Assembly: GCA_905188025.1 (NCBI GenBank)
Contig: CAJJKI010000003.1
Coordinates: 74,843-138,842, forward strand
DNA length: 64,000 nt
Reading direction: 5' to 3'
Origin: an uncultured Eubacteriales bacterium
Lineage (GTDB): Bacteria; Bacillota_I; Bacilli_A; RF39; UBA660
The notes beneath the pieces are model-generated. The model had not been told where the DNA came from and did no database searches. It saw only the letters and a list, made by a program, of their open reading frames with translations. Position 1 is the stretch's first letter; each line of letters starts with the position of its first letter. The translations under genes were made by a program, and so were the position numbers. Positions 15,801 to 23,343 of the stretch are shown piece by piece.

Positions 15801-16178
15801 CATAAAAGAATTAATGAAGTAGATTCTTATGATAGATTTTGTAATGTTAAGGAAGAACTTGAGGATAGATTTGGTAAGTTAACTGATGAAATGATTATTT
15901 ATATGTATGAAGAATGGTTTGAAAAATTAGCTAAATCATTGGATGTGGTTAATGTAGTTGATGATAAGAAGATGGTTATGATGAGATTACCACATGAATT
16001 GTCGATGAAACTAAAGGGTGATGAACTATTTATGAAATCATATAAAATAAATAAGAATTTTAGACTTGATTATAAGAATGGAGAGATATATGTTATTCTT
16101 GATAAGATAAATTTAGAGAAGCATTATTTAATGTATTTAATAGCTATACTTATTAAAATTAAAGAAATGATTAAGTAA
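12873..16178 (+). CDS. mfd: Transcription-repair coupling factor Mfd
   Basis: Removes stalled RNA polymerase at DNA lesions and recruits UvrA. The order of domains is typical: a UvrB-like N-terminal part, the RNA-polymerase-interacting domain (VGDYVVHEMFGIGVYQG, about 430-445), then superfamily 2 motor motifs GDVGYGKTE (about 580), DEEQRFGV (about 681), SATPIPRT and QIRGRIGRS, and a C-terminal TRCF domain. 1101 residues, slightly short of B. subtilis (1177). ATG with a weak AGAGGGATAG leader. Confidence 0.97.
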   Translation: MKFFDQVFDIHDDDNYAISGLNKELTCINIYDTFIRNNKGILVVASSTYIANLLYQTLLNYTDKVLFFPMDDFLTSEAIAISPEFKVERINTLNVLCRDNKYIVVTNLMGFLRYLPEKKVWNDAKIVLKKGMDVDREKLLEKLFDIGYEREVLVNGTGKIGVRGYVLDIFPTSYDNAVRIEFWGDTIDSIKYFDVDSQLSLEEIEEVTIYPFTEFLLDNKRDDSIKKQKYLKYYSNNIASLSDYIGNDMISYYDYNMLLKSYELLIDSIMEYDHDNPHEVDTNYMFALTNIKSNKYVYYYHYDDDMGRGVKCYRYRYDPITKYNGNYNLIKEEILKYINDKKTVIICIDNKESAKRIVKYLEIDDIVLTSEDKIVQGKINLINKNVYEGFIFNDYVVIGRNDLFNYKDEIIKYKSKYKIGTKIQAITSLQVGDYVVHEMFGIGVYQGLFTMNKQGYNKDYIKIMYDGGDSLYIPVENIDRITKFTGKEGAGVRLNSLSNDNWRKKKGKVREKLESIAGDLIKVSAEREVSLGYAFSKDDENQALFDSEFAYTETADQLRAVNLIKAEMEKEKPMDMLLCGDVGYGKTEVAFRAMFKAVNDGKQVAYLCPTTILSNQQYESAKDRFKTFPVNIALINRFVDKKKQDQIIDDLKKGKIDIIFGTHRLLSDEIQYKDLGLLVIDEEQRFGVTHKEKIKKYKANVDVLTLSATPIPRTLQMSLTGIRSLALIETPPKERYPIQTYVLEESNLVIKDAIYKELSRGGQVFILYNSVERIEDKVFEISKLVPEAKVDFAHGKMTKDQLENKMNNFIHGKYNVLVCTTIIETGIDIPNVNTLIIIDADRFGLSQLYQIRGRIGRSNKIGYAYLMYSKHKFLNDIAVKRLDTIKEFTELGSGFKIAMRDLSIRGAGDILGREQSGFIDTVGVDLYLKMLNEAIRKSKGEEVEEEETPVNDKPLINVSTHIDDNYVMDTELKIIIHKRINEVDSYDRFCNVKEELEDRFGKLTDEMIIYMYEEWFEKLAKSLDVVNVVDDKKMVMMRLPHELSMKLKGDELFMKSYKINKNFRLDYKNGEIYVILDKINLEKHYLMYLIAILIKIKEMIK

Positions 16179-16193
16179 AAATATTTGTTGACA

Positions 16194-16240
16194 AGAATAC
16201 TTTTGATAAGAGAAATTACTTTGATAAAGTGTTCTTTTTT
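16194..16240 (+). terminator. Candidate terminator of the tadA-mfd run
   Basis: AGAATACTTT pairs with AAAGTGTTCT (one G-T pair) across a 22-base loop and is followed by a T run. The large loop makes it weaker than the others. Confidence 0.55.
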
Positions 16241-16289
16241 CGTATATATTTATGATCTTTACGCAAAATAATTGTGAATGGAGGAAATT

Positions 16290-16814
16290 ATGTCAACAGG
16301 AATTGTTAGAAGAATAGATGAATTAGGGAGAATAGTTGTTCCAAAAGAGATTAGGAAGAATTTGAGACTTAAGAATGGTGATAATTTAGAAATAGTGGTA
16401 GAGGGAGAAAATATTATATTAAAGAAATATTCACAAATAGAGAATGCAATGGATATGGCACAGGTATATGCTGATTCTTTTTATCAGGTACTTAAATATA
16501 ATGTGATTGTTACGGATACTGATAAGGTAGTAGCAATAGCAGGTAATTTAGCTAAGAAATATATTAATATGGGAATTAGTGAAACGGTAGAGAGAATGAT
16601 AGAGAGAAGAGATTCTTTTGTGGAAAGAAAGAAGAAAGAGATAGAGATTAGTCCTGGAATGAAAGAGTTTGGGTATTATACTGTGTCTACTATTATAAAT
16701 AATGGAGATTCTATTGGATCAGTTATTATTTTATCTTTGGATACACCAATGTTAGAGCAAGAGGAAAAATTAGGAATGATTTTAGCTAATATGCTTAGTA
16801 ATTATTTTTGTTAA
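16290..16814 (+). CDS. spoVT: Stage V sporulation transcription factor SpoVT
   Basis: AbrB-type swapped-hairpin DNA-binding domain at the N-terminus (GIVRRIDELGRIVVPKEIRK), then a GAF-like sensor half. This two-domain layout separates it from AbrB/Abh. In B. subtilis SpoVT tunes sigma-G genes in the forespore and lies just after mfd, as here. The start is ATG 16290 (MSTGIVRR), 8 bp after GGAGGAA; the in-frame ATG at 16278 overlaps that ribosome site and is unlikely. A possible sigma-G element (GTATA, 17 bp, CAAAATA at 16242-16270) precedes it; this is weak evidence. 174 residues. Confidence 0.92.
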   Translation: MSTGIVRRIDELGRIVVPKEIRKNLRLKNGDNLEIVVEGENIILKKYSQIENAMDMAQVYADSFYQVLKYNVIVTDTDKVVAIAGNLAKKYINMGISETVERMIERRDSFVERKKKEIEISPGMKEFGYYTVSTIINNGDSIGSVIILSLDTPMLEQEEKLGMILANMLSNYFC

Positions 16815-16829
16815 TGATTATTTTTGTAT

Positions 16830-16862
16830 AAACTTTTTCTATTATGGGAGAAGTTTTTCTTT
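16830..16862 (+). terminator. Terminator of spoVT
   Basis: AAACTTTTTCT pairs with GGGAGAAGTTT (several G-T pairs) around the loop ATTAT, followed by a T run. Confidence 0.75.
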
Positions 16863-16870
16863 TGTAATTG

Positions 16871-16899
16871 TTGCATATCCTAAAATGTTATGTTATAAT
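16871..16899 (+). promoter_or_regulatory. Sigma-A promoter of the T-box operon
   Basis: TTGCAT (16871-16876), 17-bp spacer, TATAAT (16894-16899). Confidence 0.8.
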
Positions 16900-16904
16900 A
16901 CAGG

Positions 16905-17122
16905 TATCGATTTTGAAGGAAAGAGTAATAGTGAAATTTTAAAGAGAGTCTATGCAGGTGTGAAATAGATAAAGGCCACTATTATAAATGGTTCTGGAGT
17001 CGTTTAGTTGATATGTAAGCTAGACCGGTGGTTCCGTTATAACTCTGAGTGTATAATTATTATGATTATAAAATAAGGTGGTACCGCGGCTATGTCGTCC
17101 TTAAGTATTGCCTTATTTTTTT
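16905..17122 (+). promoter_or_regulatory. T-box leader, methionine specifier
   Basis: A T-box RNA senses uncharged tRNA and controls read-through. The conserved T-box GGTGGTACCGCGG is at 17077-17089. The terminator pairs AATAAGG (17072-17078) with CCTTATT before a T run (17111-17122). In stem I, AATAGTG pairs with CACTATT; the unpaired bases just 3' of this (ATAAATGG) give an AUG specifier at 16988-16990, with AGAGTA on the opposite side of the loop. The specifier agrees with metG downstream. The controlled operon is dut-metG. Confidence 0.88.
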
Positions 17123-17139
17123 ATTTTGTGGAGGTGTTT

Positions 17140-17622
17140 ATGCGTAAGTTTGAAAAGATTAGTTTTAGACAATTTGCTAAAGATATAAGTGAAGGTGATT
17201 ATCAAGATATTCAGTTACCTGTTAGAAAAACTATGAAAAGTGCAGGGTATGATTTTATATCATTTTTGGATATTGTAATTAAGCCAGGTGAGATGGTAAA
17301 GATACCTACAGGAGTTAAAATATCTTTAGAAGATGGTGAATTTTTAGGGATATTTGTTCGTAGTAGTATGGGATTTAAGTATAATGTGCGGATGTGTAAT
17401 CAAGTAGGAATAATTGATGGAGATTATTATAATAATCAAGATAATGAAGGACATATTTGGATTAAGTTACAAAATGAAGGAGATAAAGAATATATGATTA
17501 AAAAAGGGGATGCTTTTGCGCAGGGTATTATTATGAAATATTTTATATGTGATGATGATGATACTATGAGTGAAAGAATTGGTGGTATTGGTAGTACAGA
17601 TAGGAGAGATAATAATGAATAA
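17140..17622 (+). CDS. dut: dUTPase
   Basis: Hydrolyses dUTP to dUMP, preventing uracil incorporation and feeding thymidylate synthesis. The five trimeric-dUTPase motifs can be followed: AGYDF, RSSMGF, the GIIDGDYYNNQDNEGHIW region, KKGDAFAQGI, and the C-terminal arm ERIGGIGSTDR. 160 residues. Start at ATG 17140, 7 bp after GTGGAGGTG; longer in-frame readings run into the T-box terminator. It is the first gene of a methionine T-box operon and overlaps metG by 8 bp, a position not explained by its own chemistry. Confidence 0.92.
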   Translation: MRKFEKISFRQFAKDISEGDYQDIQLPVRKTMKSAGYDFISFLDIVIKPGEMVKIPTGVKISLEDGEFLGIFVRSSMGFKYNVRMCNQVGIIDGDYYNNQDNEGHIWIKLQNEGDKEYMIKKGDAFAQGIIMKYFICDDDDTMSERIGGIGSTDRRDNNE

Positions 17623-19159
17623 AGAAAAATATTATATAAGTACTGCTATTGCATATGCTTCAAGTAAACCTCATATTGGAAATACTTATGAGATAGTTTT
17701 AGCGGATGTGATAGCTAGATATAAAAGATTATGTGGATATGACGTTTATTTTCAAACAGGAACTGATGAACATGGTCAAAAAATTGAAGAGAAAGCTATT
17801 AATGAGGGGGTTAGTCCTCAAGAATATGTAGATGATAAATCTAAGACTATTAAAGAGATATGGGACATTATGAATACTAGTTATGATAGGTTTGTTAGAA
17901 CTACGGATAAGCATCATAAGGAAGTTGTAGCTGAAATATTTAAGAAATTATATGATCAAGGAGATATATATTTAGGAGAATATCGTGGATTATATTGTAC
18001 TCCTTGTGAGTCTTTTTGGACGGAGAGTCAATTAGTAGATGGAAAGTGTCCTGATTGTGGAAGAGAAGTGAAGGAAGCTACTGAAGAAGCATATTTCTTT
18101 AAAATGAGTAAGTATTCTAAGTGGTTAGAGGAGTATATTGAGAGTCATAATGATTTTATTCTTCCTGAAGCTAGAAAGAATGAGATAATGAATAATTTTA
18201 TTAAACCAGGATTACAGGATTTATGTGTATCAAGAACTAGTTTTAAATGGGGTGTACCTGTTAGTTTTAATGATAAGCATGTTATTTATGTATGGATAGA
18301 TGCGCTATCTAATTATATTACTTTCTTGGGATATAATCCTCTAGGAGAAAGTACTCCTGAATATAATAAATATTGGCCTGCTGATGTGCATTTGATAGGT
18401 AAGGATATATTAAGATTTCATACTATTTATTGGCCTATTATGTTACATGCTTTAAATATAGAGATGCCTAAACATATATTTGGTCATCCTTGGATGCTAT
18501 TTGGTAATGATAAGATGAGTAAATCTAAAGGTAATATTGTATATGCTGATGATTTAGTTAATAAATATGGAGTAGATGCAGTTAGATTTTATATGATTCA
18601 TGAAATGCCTTATGCTTCAGATGGTGTATATACAGAAGATTTGCTTATTGAGGCTATTAATAGTAATTTAGCTAATGTGTTAGGAAATTTAGTTAATAGA
18701 ACAATTGGTATGGCTAAAAAATATTTTGATGGGGTAGTGGAAAATAAAGAAGTAGTAGAAGATATTGATAATGAATTTAAGGCACAAATACTAGGACTAA
18801 AAGATAGTATTAATAATGATATAGATAAGTTTAGAATAGCTGATTCTTTAGAAAAAGTGATTGAAGCTTATCGTAGATGCAATAAATATATTGATGAAAC
18901 TATGCCTTGGGTACTTGCTAAAGATGAATCTAAGAAGAAAAGGCTAGCTACAGTTATATATAATTTAATTGAAGCTATTAGAATTATTACAGTATATTTA
19001 CAAGCTTATTTACCTGATACTGCTGATAAAATATTTGAACAAATTAATACTGATATTAAAGATTATGATAGTGTTCAAGTATTTGGAAAGTATCCTAGTG
19101 GTAATAAAGTTAATGAACCTGAAGTATTATTTAAAAGAATTGAAAAGGTCGAAGAATAA
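17615..19159 (+). CDS. metG: Methionyl-tRNA synthetase, short form
   Basis: Charges tRNA-Met. HIGN is at 20-23, the zinc knuckle is Cys128/Cys131 and Cys145/Cys148, and KMSKS starts at Lys300. At 514 residues it lacks the C-terminal tRNA-binding (Trbp111-like) domain of B. subtilis MetS (664 residues). Start ATG 17615 (MNKEKYYISTAIAY) has AGGAGAG upstream inside the dut end. Its expression should follow tRNA-Met charging through the T-box. Confidence 0.97.
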   Translation: MNKEKYYISTAIAYASSKPHIGNTYEIVLADVIARYKRLCGYDVYFQTGTDEHGQKIEEKAINEGVSPQEYVDDKSKTIKEIWDIMNTSYDRFVRTTDKHHKEVVAEIFKKLYDQGDIYLGEYRGLYCTPCESFWTESQLVDGKCPDCGREVKEATEEAYFFKMSKYSKWLEEYIESHNDFILPEARKNEIMNNFIKPGLQDLCVSRTSFKWGVPVSFNDKHVIYVWIDALSNYITFLGYNPLGESTPEYNKYWPADVHLIGKDILRFHTIYWPIMLHALNIEMPKHIFGHPWMLFGNDKMSKSKGNIVYADDLVNKYGVDAVRFYMIHEMPYASDGVYTEDLLIEAINSNLANVLGNLVNRTIGMAKKYFDGVVENKEVVEDIDNEFKAQILGLKDSINNDIDKFRIADSLEKVIEAYRRCNKYIDETMPWVLAKDESKKKRLATVIYNLIEAIRIITVYLQAYLPDTADKIFEQINTDIKDYDSVQVFGKYPSGNKVNEPEVLFKRIEKVEE

Positions 19160-19176
19160 TTTTCGACTTTTTTCTT
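19146..19176 (+). terminator. Terminator of dut-metG
   Basis: GTCGAA and TTCGAC pair across the metG stop codon region, followed by a T-rich stretch. Confidence 0.75.
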
Positions 19177-19276
19177 TTGACATAAAATGTAAAATTATAT
19201 TAATAATGATGAGATAATTTACATTGACGGGTAATTTTGATATAGTTAATTTGTAGTTAACAGGAAAGGAGAAACA

Positions 19277-19450
19277 ATGCAAAGGGAAAAACACGAGGAA
19301 TTAGCAGTTTTTATGTATTTGATGGTGTTAATGGCGGTAGTTATTGTTAACATGATGGGTAGTATTTCATTATTTGATTTGACATATTTATTTGTAGTAA
19401 TTTGTTGTGTTTTTAAGTTTTTTCTGATTATAAAAAGCAAGAAGGAGTAG
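19277..19450 (+). CDS. Small two-helix membrane protein (unrecognised)
   Basis: 57 residues with two hydrophobic segments (about 10-28 and 33-52) and a charged Lys tail (IIKSKKE). The ribosome site AAAGGAG precedes the ATG at good distance, and the AAGGAG that serves tatD lies inside its last codons, so the two are probably co-transcribed. I do not recognise a family. A reverse-strand open frame over the same bases lacks a ribosome site. Confidence 0.6.
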   Translation: MQREKHEELAVFMYLMVLMAVVIVNMMGSISLFDLTYLFVVICCVFKFFLIIKSKKE

Positions 19451-19455
19451 ATATA

Positions 19456-20217
19456 ATGTATATTGATACGCATTGTCATATTACAAGTGAAGATTATCAA
19501 GATATTCCTAAGGTAATAGAGGAGATAAAGGAGGCAGGAGTAGAGAAGATAATTGTTAATGGTTGTGATATGAAGTCTAATATGGAAGTATTGGATCTAG
19601 TTAAAAAGTATGATATTGTATATGGCGCGATTGGGTTTCATCCGACGGAGTTAGAAGAGTATAATGATGAGTGTTTGAACTTTTTGAGAGAGCATATTAA
19701 TGATGAGAAAATAGTAGCTATTGGAGAGATAGGTCTTGATTATCATTATGACAATACGGATAGAGAAAAAGAGATAACAGTATTTAGGAGACAGTTGGAG
19801 ATAGCTAAAGAATATCATAAACCAGTAATAATTCATAGTAGAGATGCTATTCAAGATACATATAATATATTAAGAGAGTATAATGTACGGGGAAGTATTC
19901 ACTGTTATAGTGGTAGTTTGGAGATGGCTAAAGAATTTATAAAACAGGGATTTTTATTAGGAGTAGGAGGAGTTTGTACATATAAGAATGCTAAAGTGAT
20001 AAAAAATGTATTAGAAGAATTAGATTTAGCATATTTTGTATTAGAGACGGATGCTCCTTATTTAACTCCTGAACCATATCGTGGTATGAAAAATAGTTCT
20101 AAATATATACCAATTATTGCTAAAAAAATAGCTGATATAAAGGGGGTACCAGTGGAAAAAGTGGCCGTAATTACTGGAAATAATGCGGAAAAGTGTTTTT
20201 TTGGCATGAATGAATGA
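19456..20217 (+). CDS. tatD: TatD-family metal-dependent DNase
   Basis: TIM-barrel hydrolase with metal ligands His6 and His8 (DTHCHI), Glu91 (GEIGLDYH), the HSRD motif and the Asp of ETDAPYLTPEP. B. subtilis YabD occupies the same place after metS. Family members show 3'-5' exonuclease or D-aminoacyl-tRNA deacylase activity; which applies is not decided by sequence. 253 residues; the TGA stop supports the standard code. Confidence 0.94.
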   Translation: MYIDTHCHITSEDYQDIPKVIEEIKEAGVEKIIVNGCDMKSNMEVLDLVKKYDIVYGAIGFHPTELEEYNDECLNFLREHINDEKIVAIGEIGLDYHYDNTDREKEITVFRRQLEIAKEYHKPVIIHSRDAIQDTYNILREYNVRGSIHCYSGSLEMAKEFIKQGFLLGVGGVCTYKNAKVIKNVLEELDLAYFVLETDAPYLTPEPYRGMKNSSKYIPIIAKKIADIKGVPVEKVAVITGNNAEKCFFGMNE

Positions 20218-20240
20218 TGGGCACAAGTGTGGAAGTAAAT

Positions 20241-20269
20241 TTGACAAAAGTCAGATATTGTGTTAGTAT
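20241..20269 (+). promoter_or_regulatory. Sigma-A-like promoter of the SleB-type gene
   Basis: TTGACA (20241-20246), 17-bp spacer, TAGTAT (20264-20269). Confidence 0.55.
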
Positions 20270-20305
20270 TATATTACCTAAATGATTATATGAGGTGATT
20301 TATTT

Positions 20306-21073
20306 ATGAGAAAGACAGTATCTAGCTTATTAGTGATTGGTACTCAATTATTAATAGTAGGTCTATTTTTCACAACAGTATTTAATAATGATATTAGAGT
20401 AGAAAAACATGTTAGTACAGTACATAATAATAATCTAGATAAGATAGCTACTTCTGTATCATTGTTATTTGAAGAAGAAGATGTAACCAGTATCGAGAAG
20501 AAATTGGATGATATGACTCTAGAAGAATTGCCTTCTATTGATGTTATATCTGAAGATATTAAAGATAATAAAGTGTTAGAAGATAAAAAAGAGGAAGTAG
20601 ACAGTACGCCACTAGTTTCTATTGATGCTAGTAAGTATATTAATAATGAAGAGATGGGATTTATTGTTACTGAAGGTAATAAGACTTATGATTTAAGTGA
20701 TAATGAATTCGATGTAGTGGTAGCCGTAGTGTCTACGGAGTTTGATAAAAATTTAAATGACGCTTTAGGAGTAGTATCTGTTATTTTGAATAGGTGTGAC
20801 TCTGATAAGTGGGTTAGATGGGCTGGAGCTAGTCCATATGATCAAGTTATTAAAAAAGGACAATTTGAGGTATATTCATCAGGTGCTTATAAAGCATACT
20901 TACCAGGTGGAAATAAATATGGATCATCTAAATATGAGACAGCTAAGCAAGCGGTTTTAGATGGTTTGAATGGAATAAGAAATAATAGTTATTTAGGTTT
21001 TAGAGCTTGGTGGGTATCTAGTTATAGTGATAAGTATATTATAACTGGTGGAAATAGATATGGTTATAATTAA
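20306..21073 (+). CDS. SleB/CwlJ-type cell-wall hydrolase, membrane-anchored
   Basis: 255 residues. An N-terminal hydrophobic segment (about 8-25) is followed by an acidic linker, then a C-terminal Hydrolase_2 (SleB/CwlJ) domain from about 130: FDVVVAVVSTEF, ALGVVSVILNR, ASPYDQVIKKGQFE, ending with SYLGFRAWW. The Glu in VSTEF matches the catalytic Glu of this lytic transglycosylase fold. SleB and CwlJ degrade spore cortex in germination; related proteins act on vegetative walls. It stands where B. subtilis has yabE and rnmV, neither of which is present. The sigma-A-like promoter argues against strict spore specificity. Confidence 0.82.
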   Translation: MRKTVSSLLVIGTQLLIVGLFFTTVFNNDIRVEKHVSTVHNNNLDKIATSVSLLFEEEDVTSIEKKLDDMTLEELPSIDVISEDIKDNKVLEDKKEEVDSTPLVSIDASKYINNEEMGFIVTEGNKTYDLSDNEFDVVVAVVSTEFDKNLNDALGVVSVILNRCDSDKWVRWAGASPYDQVIKKGQFEVYSSGAYKAYLPGGNKYGSSKYETAKQAVLDGLNGIRNNSYLGFRAWWVSSYSDKYIITGGNRYGYN

Positions 21074-21092
21074 GAGCTTAGGCTCTTTTTTC
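21072..21092 (+). terminator. Terminator after the SleB-type gene
   Basis: AGAGC-TTAG-GCTCT followed by a T run, directly after the stop codon. Confidence 0.85.
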
Positions 21093-21121
21093 TTGACATA
21101 TAGATAAAAACTTTATAAAAT
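21093..21121 (+). promoter_or_regulatory. Sigma-A promoter of rsmA
   Basis: TTGACA (21093-21098), 17-bp spacer, TAAAAT (21116-21121). Confidence 0.65.
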
Positions 21122-21146
21122 AATGGTAGTTATGGAGGGGATATAG

Positions 21147-21929
21147 ATGGATAAATTTGAATATAAGAAAGCTTATGGACAAAACTTTATGAGAGATGAA
21201 AATATTATCAACAAAATTGTTGATAGTGCAAAAATAGATAAAGATACTTTGTTAATAGAAATAGGGCCAGGCGCTGGTAGTTTATCTAAAAAGATAGTAC
21301 CATTAGCAAAATATGCATTGTTATATGAGATAGATACTAGACTTAAAGATACTTTAGAAGAAGTACTTCGTGGTAATGACAACTATAAAATTATATTTAA
21401 TGATTTTTTGGATCAAAATGTATGTGATGATATAAAAGAATATGATTATGATAAAATATATGTCGTAGCAAATTTACCATATTATATAACTACTCCGATA
21501 ATTACAAAACTTATGACGGAGTTGTATCCTGATAAAATAGTAGTTATGGTACAGGATGAAGTTGCTAATAGATTATCAGCTCATAATGGTAGTAGAGAAT
21601 ATGGAATGATATCAGTTAAAATATCATCTGGATACGATATTAAAAAACTATTTAAAGTAGGTAGAAATTGTTTTTATCCAGTTCCTAATGTTGATAGTGC
21701 TGTAATAGAACTAGTTAAACATAATAAATATAAAATAGAAGACAATAAAATATTTGATAAATTAATTAAAGATAGTTTTCAATACAAAAGAAAGAATTTA
21801 AGAAACAATTTAAAAGAATATGATTTAGATAAAATAGAGACAATACTGAATAAAAATAACTATAGTTTAAATAATAGAGCAGAAGATTTACCAGTAGAGG
21901 TATATGTAGAAATAGCTAATAATTTATAG
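21147..21929 (+). CDS. rsmA: 16S rRNA dimethyladenosine transferase RsmA (KsgA)
   Basis: Dimethylates A1518 and A1519 of 16S rRNA in late small-subunit assembly. SAM motif EIGPGAGSL (38-46) and the catalytic NLPYY (109-113) are present; the PVPNVDSAVI region and the C-terminal lobe are complete. 260 residues. B. subtilis has rnmV (5S rRNA maturase) just before it; here the gene has its own promoter instead. Confidence 0.96.
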   Translation: MDKFEYKKAYGQNFMRDENIINKIVDSAKIDKDTLLIEIGPGAGSLSKKIVPLAKYALLYEIDTRLKDTLEEVLRGNDNYKIIFNDFLDQNVCDDIKEYDYDKIYVVANLPYYITTPIITKLMTELYPDKIVVMVQDEVANRLSAHNGSREYGMISVKISSGYDIKKLFKVGRNCFYPVPNVDSAVIELVKHNKYKIEDNKIFDKLIKDSFQYKRKNLRNNLKEYDLDKIETILNKNNYSLNNRAEDLPVEVYVEIANNL

Positions 21930-21957
21930 TTATTTTTTTTATTATCTAACATATGAT
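21929..21957 (+). promoter_or_regulatory. Weak candidate sporulation promoter of yabG
   Basis: The -10-like CATATGAT (21950-21957) and the following bases up to the start codon (ATTAAATGGGTGA) nearly repeat those before yabP. The -35 (GTTATTT at 21929-21935) is poor. Confidence 0.35.
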
Positions 21958-21973
21958 TAAATGGGTGAATGAA

Positions 21974-22732
21974 ATGTTTAATATAGGGGATTATGTTACA
22001 AGAAACTCTTATAATAATGATATTGTTTTTAGAATTATTGATATTAAGAATGATATATATTATTTAAAGGGAGTTACTGTTAGATTGTATGCTGATAGTT
22101 ATTATGATGATTTAGTAAAATGTGATGAAGAAGATAAGACTGATAGTTTTAGACCTACTATTGATGAGTATCGGAATTTAAATAGGAATGAATATTTTTA
22201 TTTACCAGGTAGGATACTTCATTTGGATGGAGATCAGGATTATTTAGAGAAGTGCATGACATTTTATAAAAAAAATAAGATTAAAGCATATGGTTTATAT
22301 TTGAGAGAAGGTGAGATGGCTGGGCAAGTAGAAGGACTTTTAAAAAAATATAAACCAGATATTTTAGTGCTTACAGGACACGATTCTTTTTCTCGTAGTA
22401 AGAGGCTAAAATATAAAAATACTTCTAGTTTTGTTAATGCTGTGAATGCTGCAAGAGAGTATGAAAAATCACATGAAAAGCTTTTTATCGTGGCAGGGGC
22501 ATGTCAGTCTAATTATGAGGATTTGATTAAGGCTGGGGCTAATTTTGCTTCTAGTCCAAAGAGAATTAATATTCATGCACTTGATCCTGCTATTGTAGCA
22601 TCATGTTTATCTTTTTCTGATAAGAATAATAATATCGATATAATTAAAATATTAGAGAAAACAAAGTATGGAGCAGATGGTATGGGTGGTATTATTACTA
22701 AAGGCTCTATGTATATAGGGTATCCAAGATAA
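21974..22732 (+). CDS. yabG: Sporulation-specific protease YabG
   Basis: Cysteine protease that processes spore coat proteins (and, in Clostridioides, germination proteins) late in sporulation. The family N-terminus MFNIGDYVTRNSYNNDIVFRI sets the start at ATG 21974, after GGGTGAATG. The conserved central region DILVLTGHDSFSR and the later FIVAGACQSNYEDLIKAGANFASSP, with the candidate nucleophile Cys, are present. 252 residues. Gene order rsmA-yabG-veg equals B. subtilis. The stop codon overlaps the veg ATG. Confidence 0.94.
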   Translation: MFNIGDYVTRNSYNNDIVFRIIDIKNDIYYLKGVTVRLYADSYYDDLVKCDEEDKTDSFRPTIDEYRNLNRNEYFYLPGRILHLDGDQDYLEKCMTFYKKNKIKAYGLYLREGEMAGQVEGLLKKYKPDILVLTGHDSFSRSKRLKYKNTSSFVNAVNAAREYEKSHEKLFIVAGACQSNYEDLIKAGANFASSPKRINIHALDPAIVASCLSFSDKNNNIDIIKILEKTKYGADGMGGIITKGSMYIGYPR

Positions 22733-22944
22733 TGGATATAAAAAATATAAGGGCTTATTTATCTAGAAAGATAGGTAGTAGGATTGTAGTTATATACTAT
22801 GGAAGTAGAAATAGAAAAGAGAGATATGAAGGAATTATATTTAAGATATATCGAAATATTTTTACAATAAGATTATGTAATGGAGATATTAAGAGCTTTA
22901 GTTATATCGATATTATGACGAAAACTATTAAAATATATTTATAA
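22732..22944 (+). CDS. veg: Veg family protein
   Basis: 70 residues. The family pattern IKxxLxxxIGxRIxVxYxGxRxRxExxEGIIFxxYxxIFTI...SFSYxDIxTxTIxI can be followed. In B. subtilis Veg is strongly expressed in growing cells, affects biofilm genes and is conserved next to yabG. Translationally coupled to yabG here (TAATG overlap), unlike B. subtilis, where veg has its own strong promoter. Confidence 0.88.
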   Translation: MDIKNIRAYLSRKIGSRIVVIYYGSRNRKERYEGIIFKIYRNIFTIRLCNGDIKSFSYIDIMTKTIKIYL

Positions 22945-23062
22945 ATTGGTAAAAAGTGTAAGAAAGAGTGTATAATATATATAAAATACTTGACTTTTAT
23001 AAGATAAATGAATTAAAATGTAATTAGAAAATAATATTTTCTAGAGGAGGAGTGTAAACTTA

Positions 23063-23320
23063 ATGAAAATTACTTCAGTTACAGTTAAAAAAATTGACAA
23101 AGAAAATTCAAGAATGAAAGGAATAGCTTCAGTACTTATTGATGATTGTTTTGCAGTACACGACATTAGAATTATTGAAGGAGATAATGGTTTATTTATC
23201 GCTATGCCTAGTAGACAAACTTCTACTGGTGGATATAGAGATATTGCTCATCCTATTAATTCTGAAACTCGTCAAATTTTTGAAAAAGAAATCATTGAAG
23301 CTTATGAAAAAGCAGAATAA
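23063..23320 (+). CDS. spoVG: Septation/RNA-binding regulator SpoVG
   Basis: Small nucleic-acid-binding regulator, 85 residues, in sporulation and division control. The hallmark strand motif IRIIEGDNGLFIAMPSRQTS and the following GGYRDIAHPINSETR are well conserved. ATG follows the strong ribosome site AGAGGAGGAG. A TTGACT (22990) and TAAAAT (23014) pair lies upstream. In B. subtilis the gene is sigma-H-dependent; I cannot show that here. Confidence 0.95.
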   Translation: MKITSVTVKKIDKENSRMKGIASVLIDDCFAVHDIRIIEGDNGLFIAMPSRQTSTGGYRDIAHPINSETRQIFEKEIIEAYEKAE

Positions 23321-23341
23321 ACACCTTTTGGTGTTTTTTTC
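23319..23341 (+). terminator. Terminator of spoVG
   Basis: AACACC-TTT-TGGTGTT hairpin directly after the stop, followed by a T run. Confidence 0.88.
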
Positions 23342-23343
23342 AT

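Noticed and set aside
5738..20217. Use of the Mycoplasma/Spiroplasma code (UGA as Trp), suggested by the low GC content
   Set aside because: Several conserved genes (tadA, holB, tatD) end at TGA at the expected family length, and tryptophan is encoded by TGG.
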